DNA of 39,458 bases from Betaproteobacteria bacterium (GCA_027492485.1 JAPUER010000074.1:1-39458), one strand, 5' to 3'. Shown: positions 1 through 8,726, counted from the stretch's first letter. Translations and numbers: made by a program. The notes: generated by a model from the sequence alone, not told the origin.

Positions 1-626
1 TCGGCGACAACGGCTCGGGCATGCACGTTCACCAGTCGGTCTGGAAGGACGGCAAGAACCTGTTCGCCGGCAACGGCTACGCGGGCCTCTCCGAATTCGC
101 GCTGTACTACATCGGCGGCATCATCAAGCATGCCCGTGCGCTGAACGCCATCACCAACCCCGGCACCAACAGCTACAAGCGTCTGGTTCCGGGCTTCGAG
201 GCGCCGGTCAAGCTGGCCTACTCGGCGCGTAACCGCTCGGCGTCGATCCGCATTCCGTACGTGCAGTCCGACAAGGCCCGCCGCATCGAAGTGCGCTTCC
301 CGGACCCGATGGCGAACAGCTACCTCGCCTTCGCCGCGATGCTGATGGCCGGTCTCGACGGCGTGCAGAACAAGATCCACCCGGGCGAGCCGTCCGACAA
401 GAACCTCTACGACCTGTCGCCGGAAGAAGATGCCAAGATCCCGACCGTGTGCTCGTCGCTCGACCAGGCGCTCGAATATCTCGACCGCGATCGCGAGTTC
501 CTGACCCGCGGCGGCGTGTTCAGCAACGACATGATCGACAGCTACATCGCGCTCAAGATGGAAGAAGTCACGCGTTTCCGCATGACCACGCATCCGGTTG
601 AGTACGACATGTACTACTCGATGTAA
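1..626 (+). CDS. glnA: Glutamine synthetase type I, C-terminal part
   Basis: The gene is cut by the window edge; about 207 C-terminal residues remain, in the frame starting at base 3. Glutamine synthetase makes glutamine from glutamate, ammonia and ATP in the cytoplasm. Visible family signatures are the glycine-rich [10 protein letters not shown] segment, the NRSASIRIP segment near the active site, and [10 protein letters not shown], which holds the tyrosine (codon 408-410) that GlnE adenylylates in type I-beta enzymes. The end EYDMYYSM is typical of GlnA. A strong intrinsic terminator follows at 714-737. The neighbouring ntrB and ntrC encode the regulators that normally control this gene. 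Its promoter lies outside the window. Identification is secure. Confidence 0.98.
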   Translation, partial: GDNGSGMHVHQSVWKDGKNLFAGNGYAGLSEFALYYIGGIIKHARALNAITNPGTNSYKRLVPGFEAPVKLAYSARNRSASIRIPYVQSDKARRIEVRFPDPMANSYLAFAAMLMAGLDGVQNKIHPGEPSDKNLYDLSPEEDAKIPTVCSSLDQALEYLDRDREFLTRGGVFSNDMIDSYIALKMEEVTRFRMTTHPVEYDMYYSM

Positions 627-713
627 ACGGGTTGGCGCGCGGCTCCGGCAGTGGAGCAAGCGCACCACCCGGCGAGGCGGGCGGAACCGGAAGCGGTGCC
701 GCCCACTCCAACG

Positions 714-737
714 AAGGCAGGGCAACCTGCCTTTTTT
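714..737 (+). terminator. Intrinsic terminator of glnA
   Basis: A perfect 8-bp stem AAGGCAGG / CCTGCCTT with a GCAA tetraloop runs straight into a T-tract (732-737). It lies 88 bases after the glnA stop and before the DUF4124 gene, so glnA should be transcribed apart from ntrBC. Confidence 0.9.
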
Positions 738-792
738 ATTGTCGTTTCCGCGAAATTTGCGCTAAGTGTCTGTTTTGACTAAACTTTCCGGT

Positions 793-1311
793 ATGTTCTC
801 CGTCGATCGCCCCGCCGCGGCAAGGTTCGCAGCGATGAGCCTGATGCTCGTCGCCGGCTGGGTGCAGGCGGAAATCTACAAATACGTGGACCCGGTCACC
901 GGCGCGGTGGAGTACACCAACCAGCCCAAAAAGGGTGCGGTGCGCATGAGCACCGGCGACACGCTCTCCGAGATCCCGACCGGCAACAAGCCCAACCGCG
1001 GCGCCGCGGTGAAGGTGTCGACGTCGGGCAATGCCAGCGCCGGCACCGCCGCGGCGGCGGTCGACTCCGGCACTCAGAAAACGCGCGACGGCACCCGCCG
1101 CCAGGTGCTCGCCGACGAGCTGGCATCGGAAGAAAAACTGCTCGGCGAAGCCCGCCTGTCGTACAACAACGGCAAACCCTTGCCGCTTGCCGATGAAGGC
1201 CTCGGCTCGCCGAAGTACATCGATCGCGTCAAGCAGATCGAGCAGACCATGCGCCACCACGAGCGCAACGTCGCCTCGCTCAAGCAGGAACTGGCGAACC
1301 TCAAGCTGTAA
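793..1311 (+). CDS. Exported DUF4124-domain protein
   Basis: A protein of about 172 residues. From ATG 793 it begins with an arginine-containing n-region, a hydrophobic stretch and a VQA cleavage site, which makes a plausible signal peptide. The mature part opens with IYKYVDPVTGAVEYTNQP, the DUF4124 signature (aromatic IYKYVD ... G...YT/SN.P). The C-terminal third is charged and helical (KQIEQTMRHHERNVASLKQELANL), probably a coiled coil. An in-frame GTG at 766 would add nine residues; neither start has a clear ribosome site. DUF4124 proteins are periplasmic or envelope proteins of unknown function. One lying between glnA and ntrB is, to my knowledge, a common betaproteobacterial arrangement. 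The family call is firm, the function unknown. Confidence 0.85.
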   Translation: MFSVDRPAAARFAAMSLMLVAGWVQAEIYKYVDPVTGAVEYTNQPKKGAVRMSTGDTLSEIPTGNKPNRGAAVKVSTSGNASAGTAAAAVDSGTQKTRDGTRRQVLADELASEEKLLGEARLSYNNGKPLPLADEGLGSPKYIDRVKQIEQTMRHHERNVASLKQELANLKL

Positions 1312-1365
1312 CGGCGGATCGTCACCGCGACGACACGCTGGCCCCCTTCTTGCTAAAACGGGGCC

Positions 1366-2463
1366 ATGACCGATACGGCTGGACTCGATCTCATTTCGAC
1401 TGCGGTGCTGCTGCTGAAGCGCGACCACAAGATCGTCTACGCCAATGCCGCCGCCGAAAACCTCTTTGCGCAATCGCGCCGGCAGTTGCTCGGCGCCCGC
1501 ATCGCCGACGTGCTGCGCGACGCCGACCGGCTGGTTCCCGCGCTCGAACTCGCCCTCACCCATCGCGCCAGCTACACCGAGCAGGAGCTTGAACTGCACC
1601 TCGCCAGCAAGGTGGCCGGATCGAACGGCGCGTCGCGGCTGCTGGTCAACTGCACCGCCAGCTTCCTCGACAGCGTCGGCGCCGACGAGCCGCAACTGAT
1701 CGTCGAGTTCCGCCATATCGACCAGCAGTTGAAGATTGCCCGCGAAGCAAAAATCGCCGAACAGAATCAGGCCAACCGCGAACTGGTGCGCAACCTCGCC
1801 CACGAAATCAAGAACCCGCTCGGCGGCATCCGCGGCGCCGCGCAGTTGCTCGAAGGCGAGTTGAACGAACCGCAACTGGTCGAGTACACCCAGGTCATCA
1901 TCGCCGAGGCCGATCGCCTGCAGAATCTGGTCAACCGCCTGCTGACGCCGCACAAGCTGCCGCGCTACGTGCGCACCGACATCCATGTGCTGCTCGACCG
2001 CGTGCTGCAACTGCTGAAAAACGAGTTCGGCGCCAGCCATCGGATCGAGCCCGATTTCGACGTCAGCCTGCCGGACGTCGAATGCGACGCCGAGCAGATC
2101 ACCCAGGTGCTGCTCAACATCGCCCGCAATGCCTGCCAGTCGACCGCGACGGTGAAATCACCGCACGTCACCCTGCGCTCGCGCGTGGCGCGGCAGGTGG
2201 TGCTGGCCAAGCGCCGCTATCGCATGGCGCTGGAAGTCTCGGTCATCGACAACGGCCCCGGCATTGCGCACGACATCCGCGACCGCATTTTTTATCCGCT
2301 GTTCACCACCCGCATCGACGGCACCGGCTCCGGCCTCGGTCTGTCGATTGCGCAGACCTTCGTCGCCCAACACTATGGCGCCATCGAGGTGGACAGCGAA
2401 CCGGGACACACCGAGTTCCGGGTCATCCTGCCGTTCGGCCACCCGTCGGAAGCAGACAAGTAG
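1366..2463 (+). CDS. ntrB: Nitrogen regulation sensor kinase NtrB
   Basis: A cytosolic histidine kinase/phosphatase of 365 residues that phosphorylates NtrC when nitrogen is limiting and is governed by PII. An N-terminal PAS-like domain (about 1-120) has no membrane segment, as expected for NtrB. The H-box AHEIKNPLGGIRG puts the phosphorylated histidine at about residue 146. The N-box LNIARNACQS is near 250-258, and the G-boxes VIDNGPGIA and GTGSGLGLSIAQ follow. Length and order match NtrB (GlnL) of enteric bacteria and betaproteobacteria. It lies 14 bases before ntrC, so the two are co-transcribed. PII (glnB) is not in the window. Confidence 0.97.
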   Translation: MTDTAGLDLISTAVLLLKRDHKIVYANAAAENLFAQSRRQLLGARIADVLRDADRLVPALELALTHRASYTEQELELHLASKVAGSNGASRLLVNCTASFLDSVGADEPQLIVEFRHIDQQLKIAREAKIAEQNQANRELVRNLAHEIKNPLGGIRGAAQLLEGELNEPQLVEYTQVIIAEADRLQNLVNRLLTPHKLPRYVRTDIHVLLDRVLQLLKNEFGASHRIEPDFDVSLPDVECDAEQITQVLLNIARNACQSTATVKSPHVTLRSRVARQVVLAKRRYRMALEVSVIDNGPGIAHDIRDRIFYPLFTTRIDGTGSGLGLSIAQTFVAQHYGAIEVDSEPGHTEFRVILPFGHPSEADK

Positions 2464-2477
2464 CAAAGTGAGCAGAC

Positions 2478-4019
2478 ATGAAGAACGTGTGGATCGTTGA
2501 CGACGATCGTTCCATCCGCTGGGTGCTGGAAAAGGCGCTGTCCCGCGAGGGGCTGCCCTGGCGCAGCTTCGAAAATGCGATCGACGTGCAGAACGCGCTC
2601 GACAACGAAACACCTGCCGTGCTGGTAAGCGACGTGCGCATGCCCGGCGAATCCGGCCTCTCGCTGCTGAAGAAGATCAAGGCAGCGCATCCGCAGGTGC
2701 CGGTGATCGTAATGACGGCGTTCTCCGACCTCGACACCGCCGTGCAGGCGTTTCAGGGCGGTGCCTTCGAATATCTGCCGAAGCCCTTCGACGTCGAGCA
2801 GGCGCTCGATCTGATTCGCCGCGCCGCCGCCGTCACCGAGGCGGCGCCGAGCAGCGAAGAACGCACCGCCGGCGAGCGCGAAATGCTGGGCAAGGCCGCC
2901 GCCATGCAGGACGTCTTCCGCGCCATCGGGCGGCTGTCGCAATCGCATGTGACGGTGCTGATCACCGGCGAATCCGGCACCGGCAAGGAGCTGGTCGCCC
3001 GCGCGCTGCACGAGCACAGCCCGCGCAAGGGCAAGCCCTTCATCGCCATCAACACAGCGGCCATCCCGAAAGACCTGCTCGAAAGCGAACTGTTCGGCCA
3101 CGAGCGCGGCTCGTTCACCGGCGCCGCCGCAACCCGCCAGGGCCGCTTCCAGCAGGCCGAGGGCGGCACCCTGTTCCTCGACGAAATTGGCGACATGCCG
3201 GCCGATCTGCAGGTGCGTCTGCTACGCGTGCTGCAGGACGGCGAGTATTACCGCGTCGGCGGCCAGGCACCGATGAAATCGAACGTGCGCATCATCGCGG
3301 CTACCCACCAGAACCTCGACGAGCGCGTGCGGCAGGGCATGTTCCGCGAAGATCTGCTGCATCGCCTGAACGTCGTGCGCCTGCGCCTGCCGCCGCTGCG
3401 CGAGCGGCGCGAGGACGTGCCGCTGCTGATGAAGCATTTCCTGTCGAAAAGCGCACAAACGCTCGGCGGCGAAGCCAAGGCGTTGACGCCGGCGGCGATG
3501 CAGGTGATGCAGAATTTCAATTTCCCCGGCAACGTGCGGCAACTGGAAAACATCTGCCACTGGATCACCGTGATGGCGCCGGGCAGCGTCGTCGATGTTG
3601 CCGATCTGCCGCCCGAGGTGCGCGGCGCCGTCGCCGGCGATGCGGCCGCGGAATCGGCGCCGGCCCCGACGACAGCGCCGCTCGCGGAACGGGTCGCGAC
3701 GACGGTGCCGCTCGGTCCGGACAGCGGTGTCGTCGCATCGCCACCCGTTGCCGCCAGCAACGGCGCCGGTCAAACGGCAGCTACGCCTGCGCTCAGCGGC
3801 GACTGGCAGCACGCCCTCGCGGCGGCGCTGGCCACTGCCATCCAGCAGGGCGAACGCGCGCCCGGCGAACGGCTGACGCGCGAGTTCGAAGCCACCATGA
3901 TCCGCTCCGCGTTAACGCAAACCAGGGGCCGGCGCATCGAAGCCAGCGAATGGCTGGGCTGGGGCCGCAACACACTGACGCGCAAGATTCACGAGCTGGG
4001 GATGGATGGCGAGGTGTGA
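2478..4019 (+). CDS. ntrC: Sigma-54 response regulator NtrC
   Basis: A 513-residue activator of sigma-54 promoters for nitrogen assimilation. The receiver domain starts VWIVDDD and has its phosphorylated Asp at residue 52 (VSDVRMPG). The AAA+ domain has Walker A GESGTGKE from residue 164, the sigma-54 contact loop in the GSFTGA form (211-216; the canonical form is GAFTGA) and Walker B TLFLDEIGDMP. The Fis-type helix-turn-helix (EASEWLGWGRNTLTRKIHELG) closes the protein. About 60 residues rich in Ala, Pro, Thr and Val (about 380-441) separate AAA+ and DNA-binding domains, making it longer than the 469-residue enteric protein. AGTGAG upstream of ATG 2478 may be the ribosome site. Repeat element A begins 33 bases after the stop. 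Confidence 0.97.
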   Translation: MKNVWIVDDDRSIRWVLEKALSREGLPWRSFENAIDVQNALDNETPAVLVSDVRMPGESGLSLLKKIKAAHPQVPVIVMTAFSDLDTAVQAFQGGAFEYLPKPFDVEQALDLIRRAAAVTEAAPSSEERTAGEREMLGKAAAMQDVFRAIGRLSQSHVTVLITGESGTGKELVARALHEHSPRKGKPFIAINTAAIPKDLLESELFGHERGSFTGAAATRQGRFQQAEGGTLFLDEIGDMPADLQVRLLRVLQDGEYYRVGGQAPMKSNVRIIAATHQNLDERVRQGMFREDLLHRLNVVRLRLPPLRERREDVPLLMKHFLSKSAQTLGGEAKALTPAAMQVMQNFNFPGNVRQLENICHWITVMAPGSVVDVADLPPEVRGAVAGDAAAESAPAPTTAPLAERVATTVPLGPDSGVVASPPVAASNGAGQTAATPALSGDWQHALAAALATAIQQGERAPGERLTREFEATMIRSALTQTRGRRIEASEWLGWGRNTLTRKIHELGMDGEV

Positions 4020-4052
4020 GCGCGTGCTCACAAAAAGCGCGCTTCTCCGGTT

Positions 4053-4173
4053 ATCAGCTTTTTCGTGAAAGCCCCATTACGTAAGGGTACAGCGGGCATT
4101 TTGACTGAAAGTCGACTGCGGCGATTTTCTTGGTTTAGCCCTTATCGAATGGGCACACTGGCGAAAAGTTGAT
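4053..4173. repeat. Dispersed 120-bp palindromic element, copy A
   Basis: 121 bp. The ends ATCAGCTTTTTCG and CGAAAAGTTGAT are inverted repeats. GTCGAC at 4111-4116 sits exactly at the midpoint. Each half has a small hairpin: CCCCATTACGTAAGGG on the left and GCCCTTATCGAATGGGC on the right. The element fills the gap between the convergent ntrC and IPTL-protein genes and ends 2 bp before the latter's stop codon. It has no T-tract and no ORF. Confidence 0.85.
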
Positions 4174-4175
4174 CG

Positions 4176-4919
4176 TCAAGTCGCGTCGCTTTCTCCGGCA
4201 CGTCGCGGGTCGCCGCGCGTGCCCGAACGCAAGGCCGCAACGCCGGCGAGCAGCAGTGCCAGTAGGCCCAATGCGTAGCCGCTCAACGTCGGGATGGCGT
4301 CTGACACCACATTCAGCGTGAAGACCGTCGAAGCGATGTTGCCATTCTGGTCGGTCACCCGCACCGTGAACGTGAACGCGCCCGACGCCTGCGGCGTGCC
4401 GGCCAACGCGCAACTTGCGCTCAGCGTCAGACCCGGCGGCAACGCGCCGCCTGAAATCACGCAGTTGTAAGGCGGAAAGCCGCCGGATACCGGCAGTGTT
4501 GTGTCATACGGCGTCTTCACCATACCCGGTGGCAACGCGGTCGTGGGCAACGCCAGCGGCGCCGTAATCAAATTCGTCCCGGCGCCGACCACGGCCTCGC
4601 GCCCGTCGGCGTCCGTCGCCCAGATCTGAAACGGTACCGTGGCCGGCATCGGCGTGCCCGACAGCAGTCCGGCCGGCGTCAAACTCAGGCCATTGGGCAA
4701 ACGCCCGACCTCGTTGGTGAACGTATAAGGCGCGACACCGCCGCTCGCGGTGAGGCTCACGCTGTAGCTGCTGCCGGTCGTGCCCGGCGGCAACACCGGT
4801 GGCGCAATGGTGACCGCGCCGGCCGCCGCCCACCACGAAGTGGCCGTTGCTAGCGTCACCAGCCAGCGCCAACGCCGACTGCCGGTGCGGCCGCAGCCTA
4901 ATACTTCAAGCTCGTCCAT
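4176..4919 (-). CDS. Exported Ig-like protein with IPTL-type C-terminal sorting signal
   Basis: A 247-residue protein. An N-terminal hydrophobic stretch after RRWRW (about 18-36) is a probable signal peptide. Two putative-Ig (He_PIG-type) repeats follow, each with PPG...Y...L..SGG..PY and LP.GL.L....L.GTP motifs. The C-terminus has IPTL at about residue 209, then a hydrophobic helix (YALGLLALLLAGVAALR) and a basic tail. That is the layout of the IPTL-CTERM signal, thought to direct envelope anchoring and processing; the usual following Glu/Trp are replaced (IPTLSGY). It lies 8 bases after the S74-domain gene on the same strand, so probably one operon. The binding partner is unknown. Domain assignment is by motif only. 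Confidence 0.8.
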   Translation of the reverse strand: MDELEVLGCGRTGSRRWRWLVTLATATSWWAAAGAVTIAPPVLPPGTTGSSYSVSLTASGGVAPYTFTNEVGRLPNGLSLTPAGLLSGTPMPATVPFQIWATDADGREAVVGAGTNLITAPLALPTTALPPGMVKTPYDTTLPVSGGFPPYNCVISGGALPPGLTLSASCALAGTPQASGAFTFTVRVTDQNGNIASTVFTLNVVSDAIPTLSGYALGLLALLLAGVAALRSGTRGDPRRAGESDAT

Positions 4920-4927
4920 GACGCGCC

Positions 4928-6571
4928 TTACTTGCGGTTGCCGGTGACGATTGCTTCGAGCGTCGCCATGCGTTCGCGCAACGCGGTCAGTTCGCGATCC
5001 TTTTCCGCCAGCGCCGTGCCGAGCGCCTGAATTGCGCCGAGCGCTACGCCAGCAAGATCGCCCGGCGCGATGGCTTTCGGGTTGCTGCCCAGCGAGAAAA
5101 TGCGGTGAAAGTCTTCCGCCGTCGGGCCAAGATGCTGTTCGCTCTTGGGCGCCGTGAGGTAGTTCCAGGTGTAGATCGGCAACGACTGCACCGCCAGCAG
5201 CAGTTGTTCACTACTGACCGGTACGATGTTTTCCTTCAGCGTGACCGACGACGCCTGCGTCAGCGCGCCGCCGATGTTCAGGTTGCCATTGGCGGCGAGC
5301 GTCATTTGCGGTGTGGCAGCACCGGCGAGCGCGACGCTATATCCGCCGTTGCCCGCGATCGTTTCCCAAGTCGTGACCGGTACAGCGGTGGTACTGAAAC
5401 TCAATTTGACGTCGCCGTTGTTGACGAAGCTCGCCAGCGTGCGGGTGGCCGTGGTGCTGCTCGCCTCCTCGACCAGCGACTGCGCACGGCCGTCATCCCG
5501 GCGAACATGCAGCGGCTGCGCGGGGAAGGCGGTGCCGATGCCGACATTGCCGACCGCGCTGACATCGATCGAACTGGTCGGCGCACCGGGCCGGATGCGG
5601 AACGGCAGCTTGCTTCCCGACGTCAAGTCGCGCACGAAAAAGTTAGCCTCGTTGCCGGCAACATCCCAAGTCTGGGCGACGAAGCCGTTACCGTTGGTCT
5701 GTTCCAGCCGCAGGCCTGGCGTATTGCCGTTCGTACCGTGCAACTTCATTACTGGTGTCGACGTGCCCAAACCAACACGTCCGGCCGCGTCGACGAAAAG
5801 ACTGTTGGTCGGCGCGGCTCCGATCACCTTGAACGGAACCGTCCCCGCCGTCACATCCTCGATCGAGAACTGGTTGGCACCGCCACTTGCCGAGTCGTTG
5901 GCTGTCAACTGCCAGTCGGTGCTGGGAAAGCCGATACCGGTGCTGGTGTCGTCGAACTTGATCCGTGTATTGTTTTCTTTCAGGCGAATGGTGTCGAAGC
6001 CGAAGCTCTCGTTGTTGACACAGTCAAGACCGACGCAGAGGCTGCCCTGCACAATCTGGTCGTCGGCAACGACGGCATCCTTGGCGCGTTCGCTGCTCTT
6101 CGCTCGCGCGCCGCTGCCGACAGCGTCGGCACGGTCGACCACCGTGGAGCCCGATACAGTTGTCCGCTTGCTGCCGCTCTCCGTCGGCGCCGGCGACATG
6201 GTCGCTGTATAGAGCATGCCGCCCTGCACAAGAAAGTTGGCCGTTGTTTGCGCCACCTGCGGCGGCGTGCGCGCCTCCGAACGGGCGGCCGGTGCCTGCG
6301 ACACGAACGTCACTTCCACTACATAGCTACCCGCCGCCAGCGTCGACGGATTGGCAGCGAACTGCACCGGCTCGGGGCCAAATTTCTGCTCGACAACGCC
6401 ATCGGGCCCGGAGACCCGCAGCAACGCCACGGCGTGAGGGAAAGCAGCCGTCCAGCGCAAAACGCTGCCCGCCTGCGATTGCGTGACGGTAGCGCCCGGG
6501 GGAGCAGCGAATGACGGCGATGCGACGAGCAGCGCAGCAGCGACGGCCAGCGCGAGCGTTGTACGTTTCAT
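4928..6571 (-). CDS. Exported protein with C-terminal S74 (endosialidase-type) chaperone domain
   Basis: 547 residues from the ATG at 6571, chosen because GGGGGA lies just upstream and the resulting N-terminus is a textbook signal peptide (MKRTTLALAVAAALLVASPSFA). The middle is rich in Gly, Asn, Thr and Val, with repeated VGIGT/LHV-type segments seen in trimeric beta-helical fibres. The last 108 residues match the S74 intramolecular chaperone: SSVTLKENI, YTWNY, HLGPTAEDFHRIF, GVALGAIQAL, then a terminal coiled coil. Ser441 and Lys446 keep the five-residue spacing of the self-cleaving dyad, although the usual Asp after Ser is Ser here. Such domains trimerise tail fibres. The signal peptide and lack of phage genes point to a cellular surface protein. 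Its target is unknown. Confidence 0.82.
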   Translation of the reverse strand: MKRTTLALAVAAALLVASPSFAAPPGATVTQSQAGSVLRWTAAFPHAVALLRVSGPDGVVEQKFGPEPVQFAANPSTLAAGSYVVEVTFVSQAPAARSEARTPPQVAQTTANFLVQGGMLYTATMSPAPTESGSKRTTVSGSTVVDRADAVGSGARAKSSERAKDAVVADDQIVQGSLCVGLDCVNNESFGFDTIRLKENNTRIKFDDTSTGIGFPSTDWQLTANDSASGGANQFSIEDVTAGTVPFKVIGAAPTNSLFVDAAGRVGLGTSTPVMKLHGTNGNTPGLRLEQTNGNGFVAQTWDVAGNEANFFVRDLTSGSKLPFRIRPGAPTSSIDVSAVGNVGIGTAFPAQPLHVRRDDGRAQSLVEEASSTTATRTLASFVNNGDVKLSFSTTAVPVTTWETIAGNGGYSVALAGAATPQMTLAANGNLNIGGALTQASSVTLKENIVPVSSEQLLLAVQSLPIYTWNYLTAPKSEQHLGPTAEDFHRIFSLGSNPKAIAPGDLAGVALGAIQALGTALAEKDRELTALRERMATLEAIVTGNRK

Positions 6572-6694
6572 GGTTCCCCCAAAAGAAAAGACGCGAATCG
6601 ATTGTTGCGTCCAGTTTAATGTCGCTCGCAACCTCGGTGTCGGATTATTCCTGGAATTTGAAATACAGTGGTGCGCAGCGGAGCAACCACCGGC

Positions 6695-7372
6695 TCAGTC
6701 GCGAAATTTCCACGGAGCGGCGAGCTCCGGCTTCGCCCCGCGATTGCCAAGGTCGCGGTAGTAGCCTTCGATCGCGGCGAGATCCGTGGCAGCGTCGCCG
6801 CACGGCGTGAGGAAGGTATCGACGACGACCCGCTTGTTCGGAAAGTCAAAGGCACCGAGCGCGATCGGCACCCTGGCCGCAACCGCCACGTAGTAGAAGC
6901 TCGACCGCATGTGCGGCACATAACTGCGCGTGCCCTCCGGCGCAATCACAAAGCGCATGCGCTGCTCCGCCGCGAAGCGCGCCGCCATTTCGCCAACGAA
7001 GCCGGTCGATGCCTTGCGGTTGACCGGAAAGCCGCCGACGCCGCGGAAGAACCACGCCCACGGCCACTTGAACAGGCTTTCCTTGCCGGCAAAGCGGAGC
7101 GCGTCGCGCTTCAGCGTGAGGCCGACCGCCCACTTGGTCAGCAGTCCGATCGGAAAATCCCAGTTGCTGGTGTGCGGGTACATGATGATCACGCACTTAT
7201 CCGGCATCGGCTCCGCGATTTCCATGCGCCAGCCGCGGCGATGCATCCACCATGCGGACAGGCGCGATAGCGGGCCATAACTGCCGGCCACGCGATGTCC
7301 CGGCGCCCGGTCGAGACGTGGTCCCGCTCCGGCCTCCGCGCCCGCGCCCGACAACACCGCCTGCTCCACCAT
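6695..7372 (-). CDS. PlsC-family 1-acylglycerol-3-phosphate acyltransferase-like protein
   Basis: 225 residues. Acyltransferase motifs appear in order: HTSNWD (HX4D catalytic block), GGFPVNR (substrate block) and APEGTR (glycerophosphate block). Family members transfer acyl chains to lysophosphatidate or related lysolipids at the inner membrane. The short form, with HTSNWDF and few membrane segments, resembles uncharacterised PlsC-like proteins rather than the main PlsC, so the substrate is unknown. The start is uncertain: the first 30 residues are low complexity, and a start near the conserved LSRLSAWWMHRRGWRMEI is possible. It is divergent from rsxB with 42 bases between. Confidence 0.85.
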   Translation of the reverse strand: MVEQAVLSGAGAEAGAGPRLDRAPGHRVAGSYGPLSRLSAWWMHRRGWRMEIAEPMPDKCVIIMYPHTSNWDFPIGLLTKWAVGLTLKRDALRFAGKESLFKWPWAWFFRGVGGFPVNRKASTGFVGEMAARFAAEQRMRFVIAPEGTRSYVPHMRSSFYYVAVAARVPIALGAFDFPNKRVVVDTFLTPCGDAATDLAAIEGYYRDLGNRGAKPELAAPWKFRD

Positions 7373-7414
7373 ATATGCGCCGCCGGCAACGACGGTTCCA
7401 CGATAATTTGCGCG

Positions 7415-8050
7415 ATGTTAGCCGCTGCCGAATCGCCCGACCTTGATGCAATCGATGTTTTGTTGCCGCAGACGCAATGCCAGCGTTGCGGCTACGCCGA
7501 TTGCCGCAGCTATGCCGCGGCGATGCGCGCGGGCGAAGCCGAGGTCAACCGTTGCCCGCCGGGTGGCGAGGCGACGCGCGTGGCGCTGGCGGTGTTGCTG
7601 CGGCGCGCGCCGCTGGCGCTGGCCGACGACGTCGATGCCTACGCGCCGGAACACGTGGCGCTGATCGACGAGGCCGCCTGCGTCGGTTGCGCGGCCTGCC
7701 TGCCGGCGTGCCCGACCGACGCCATCGTCGGCGCATCGAAGCGGATGCACACCGTGATTGCGGCGGACTGCACCGGCTGCGAACTTTGCATCATCGCCTG
7801 CCCGGTCGATTGCATCGCACTGGTGCCGGCCGTGACGCCTGCCAACCGCGTCCACGCGACGCTGACCGCGCGCGCACCGCAGGCGACGGCGTTGCGCAAT
7901 CAATACCTGGCCCATCAGCGCCGCTACGCCGCGCGCGCCGCCGAGAAGACCGCCGCGCATGTGCCAAAGCCGGCCAGCGACAAGCAGGCGCTGCTGGCCG
8001 CCGTCCTCGCCCGTGCCAAAGCGCGCGCGGCGCAACCGCCGCGCCCGTGA
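7415..8050 (+). CDS. rsxB: RsxB/RnfB-type ferredoxin
   Basis: 211 residues from ATG 7415. The N-terminal Fe-S domain has Cys22, Cys25, Cys30 and Cys47 (QTQCQRCGYADC...RCPPGG). Two 4Fe-4S ferredoxin motifs follow: CVGCAACLPACPTDAI and CTGCELCIIACPVDCIAL. This is RnfB/RsxB without its membrane anchor. The other rnf/rsx subunits are absent, so it is a stand-alone electron carrier; as I recall this form is common beside nth in betaproteobacteria, echoing the rsx-nth operon of enterics. It is 10 bases upstream of nth and surely co-transcribed. A GATAAT box at 7402-7407 would place transcription start at or next to the ATG (leaderless), but no -35 is seen. Confidence 0.9.
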   Translation: MLAAAESPDLDAIDVLLPQTQCQRCGYADCRSYAAAMRAGEAEVNRCPPGGEATRVALAVLLRRAPLALADDVDAYAPEHVALIDEAACVGCAACLPACPTDAIVGASKRMHTVIAADCTGCELCIIACPVDCIALVPAVTPANRVHATLTARAPQATALRNQYLAHQRRYAARAAEKTAAHVPKPASDKQALLAAVLARAKARAAQPPRP

Positions 8051-8060
8051 ACAGTTGCCA

Positions 8061-8726
8061 ATGAACGCCGAAAAACGCCGTCGCATCTTCGCCGCGCTCG
8101 CACGGGCGAACCCCGATCCGAAGACCGAGCTCGAATACGGCAATCCGTTCCAGTTGCTGGTCGCGGTGCTGCTCTCGGCGCAGGCGACCGACAAGTCGGT
8201 CAACGCCGCCACCCGCAAGTTCTTCCCGTTCGTGAAGACGCCGGCCGACCTGGTGGCGCTGGGCGAAGCGCAACTCGCGGAATACATCAAGACCATCGGA
8301 CTTTTTCGCAACAAGGCGAAGAACGCGATCGCCGCTGCGCAGCAGTTGATCGAACGCCACGGCGGCGCGGTCCCGCATGACCGCGCGGCGCTCGAAGCCT
8401 TGCCCGGCGTCGGTCGCAAGACGGCCAACGTGGTGCTCAACGAGGCCTTCGGCGAGCCGACGCTGGCCGTCGACACCCACGTGTTCCGCGTCGCCAACCG
8501 CATGCAGCTCGCGCCCGGCAAGACGGTCGACGAAGTGGAGCGCAAACTGCTGAAGTTCACGCCACCGGAATTTTTGAAATCGGCCCATCACTGGTTGATC
8601 CTGCACGGCCGCTATACCTGCGTAGCGCGTAACCCGAAGTGCGGCGAATGCGTGGTGTTCGACGATTGCGAATTTGCTGGCCGCACAGGACGAAAGACGA
8701 GTGACGGCGCTCCCGCTGGTCGCTAG
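8061..8726 (+). CDS. nth: Endonuclease III
   Basis: 221-residue base-excision repair enzyme (DNA glycosylase/AP lyase for oxidised pyrimidines). The helix-hairpin-helix LPGVGRKTANVVL carries catalytic Lys120 and VDTHVFR carries Asp138, the same numbers as in E. coli. The 4Fe-4S ligands have the standard C-X6-C-X2-C-X5-C spacing (CVARNPKCGECVVFDDC). The C-terminal 15 or so residues are a variable tail. The gene lies 10 bases after rsxB. Its stop codon overlaps the first base of an inverted repeat at 8725-8791. Confidence 0.98.
   Translation: MNAEKRRRIFAALARANPDPKTELEYGNPFQLLVAVLLSAQATDKSVNAATRKFFPFVKTPADLVALGEAQLAEYIKTIGLFRNKAKNAIAAAQQLIERHGGAVPHDRAALEALPGVGRKTANVVLNEAFGEPTLAVDTHVFRVANRMQLAPGKTVDEVERKLLKFTPPEFLKSAHHWLILHGRYTCVARNPKCGECVVFDDCEFAGRTGRKTSDGAPAGR

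Noticed and set aside
736-2040. A 434-codon minus-strand frame across the DUF4124 and ntrB genes
   Set aside because: It crosses two well-identified genes on the other strand and shows no domain.
4053-4173. Palindromic elements as ordinary Rho-independent terminators
   Set aside because: No copy has a GC-rich stem followed by a T-tract on either strand; the T-runs are inside the terminal repeats. Real terminators here (714-737, 33644-33671) look quite different.
4928-6571. Prophage remnant, suggested by the tail-fibre-like S74 domain
   Set aside because: The protein has a signal peptide, and no phage structural, replication or integrase gene lies nearby.
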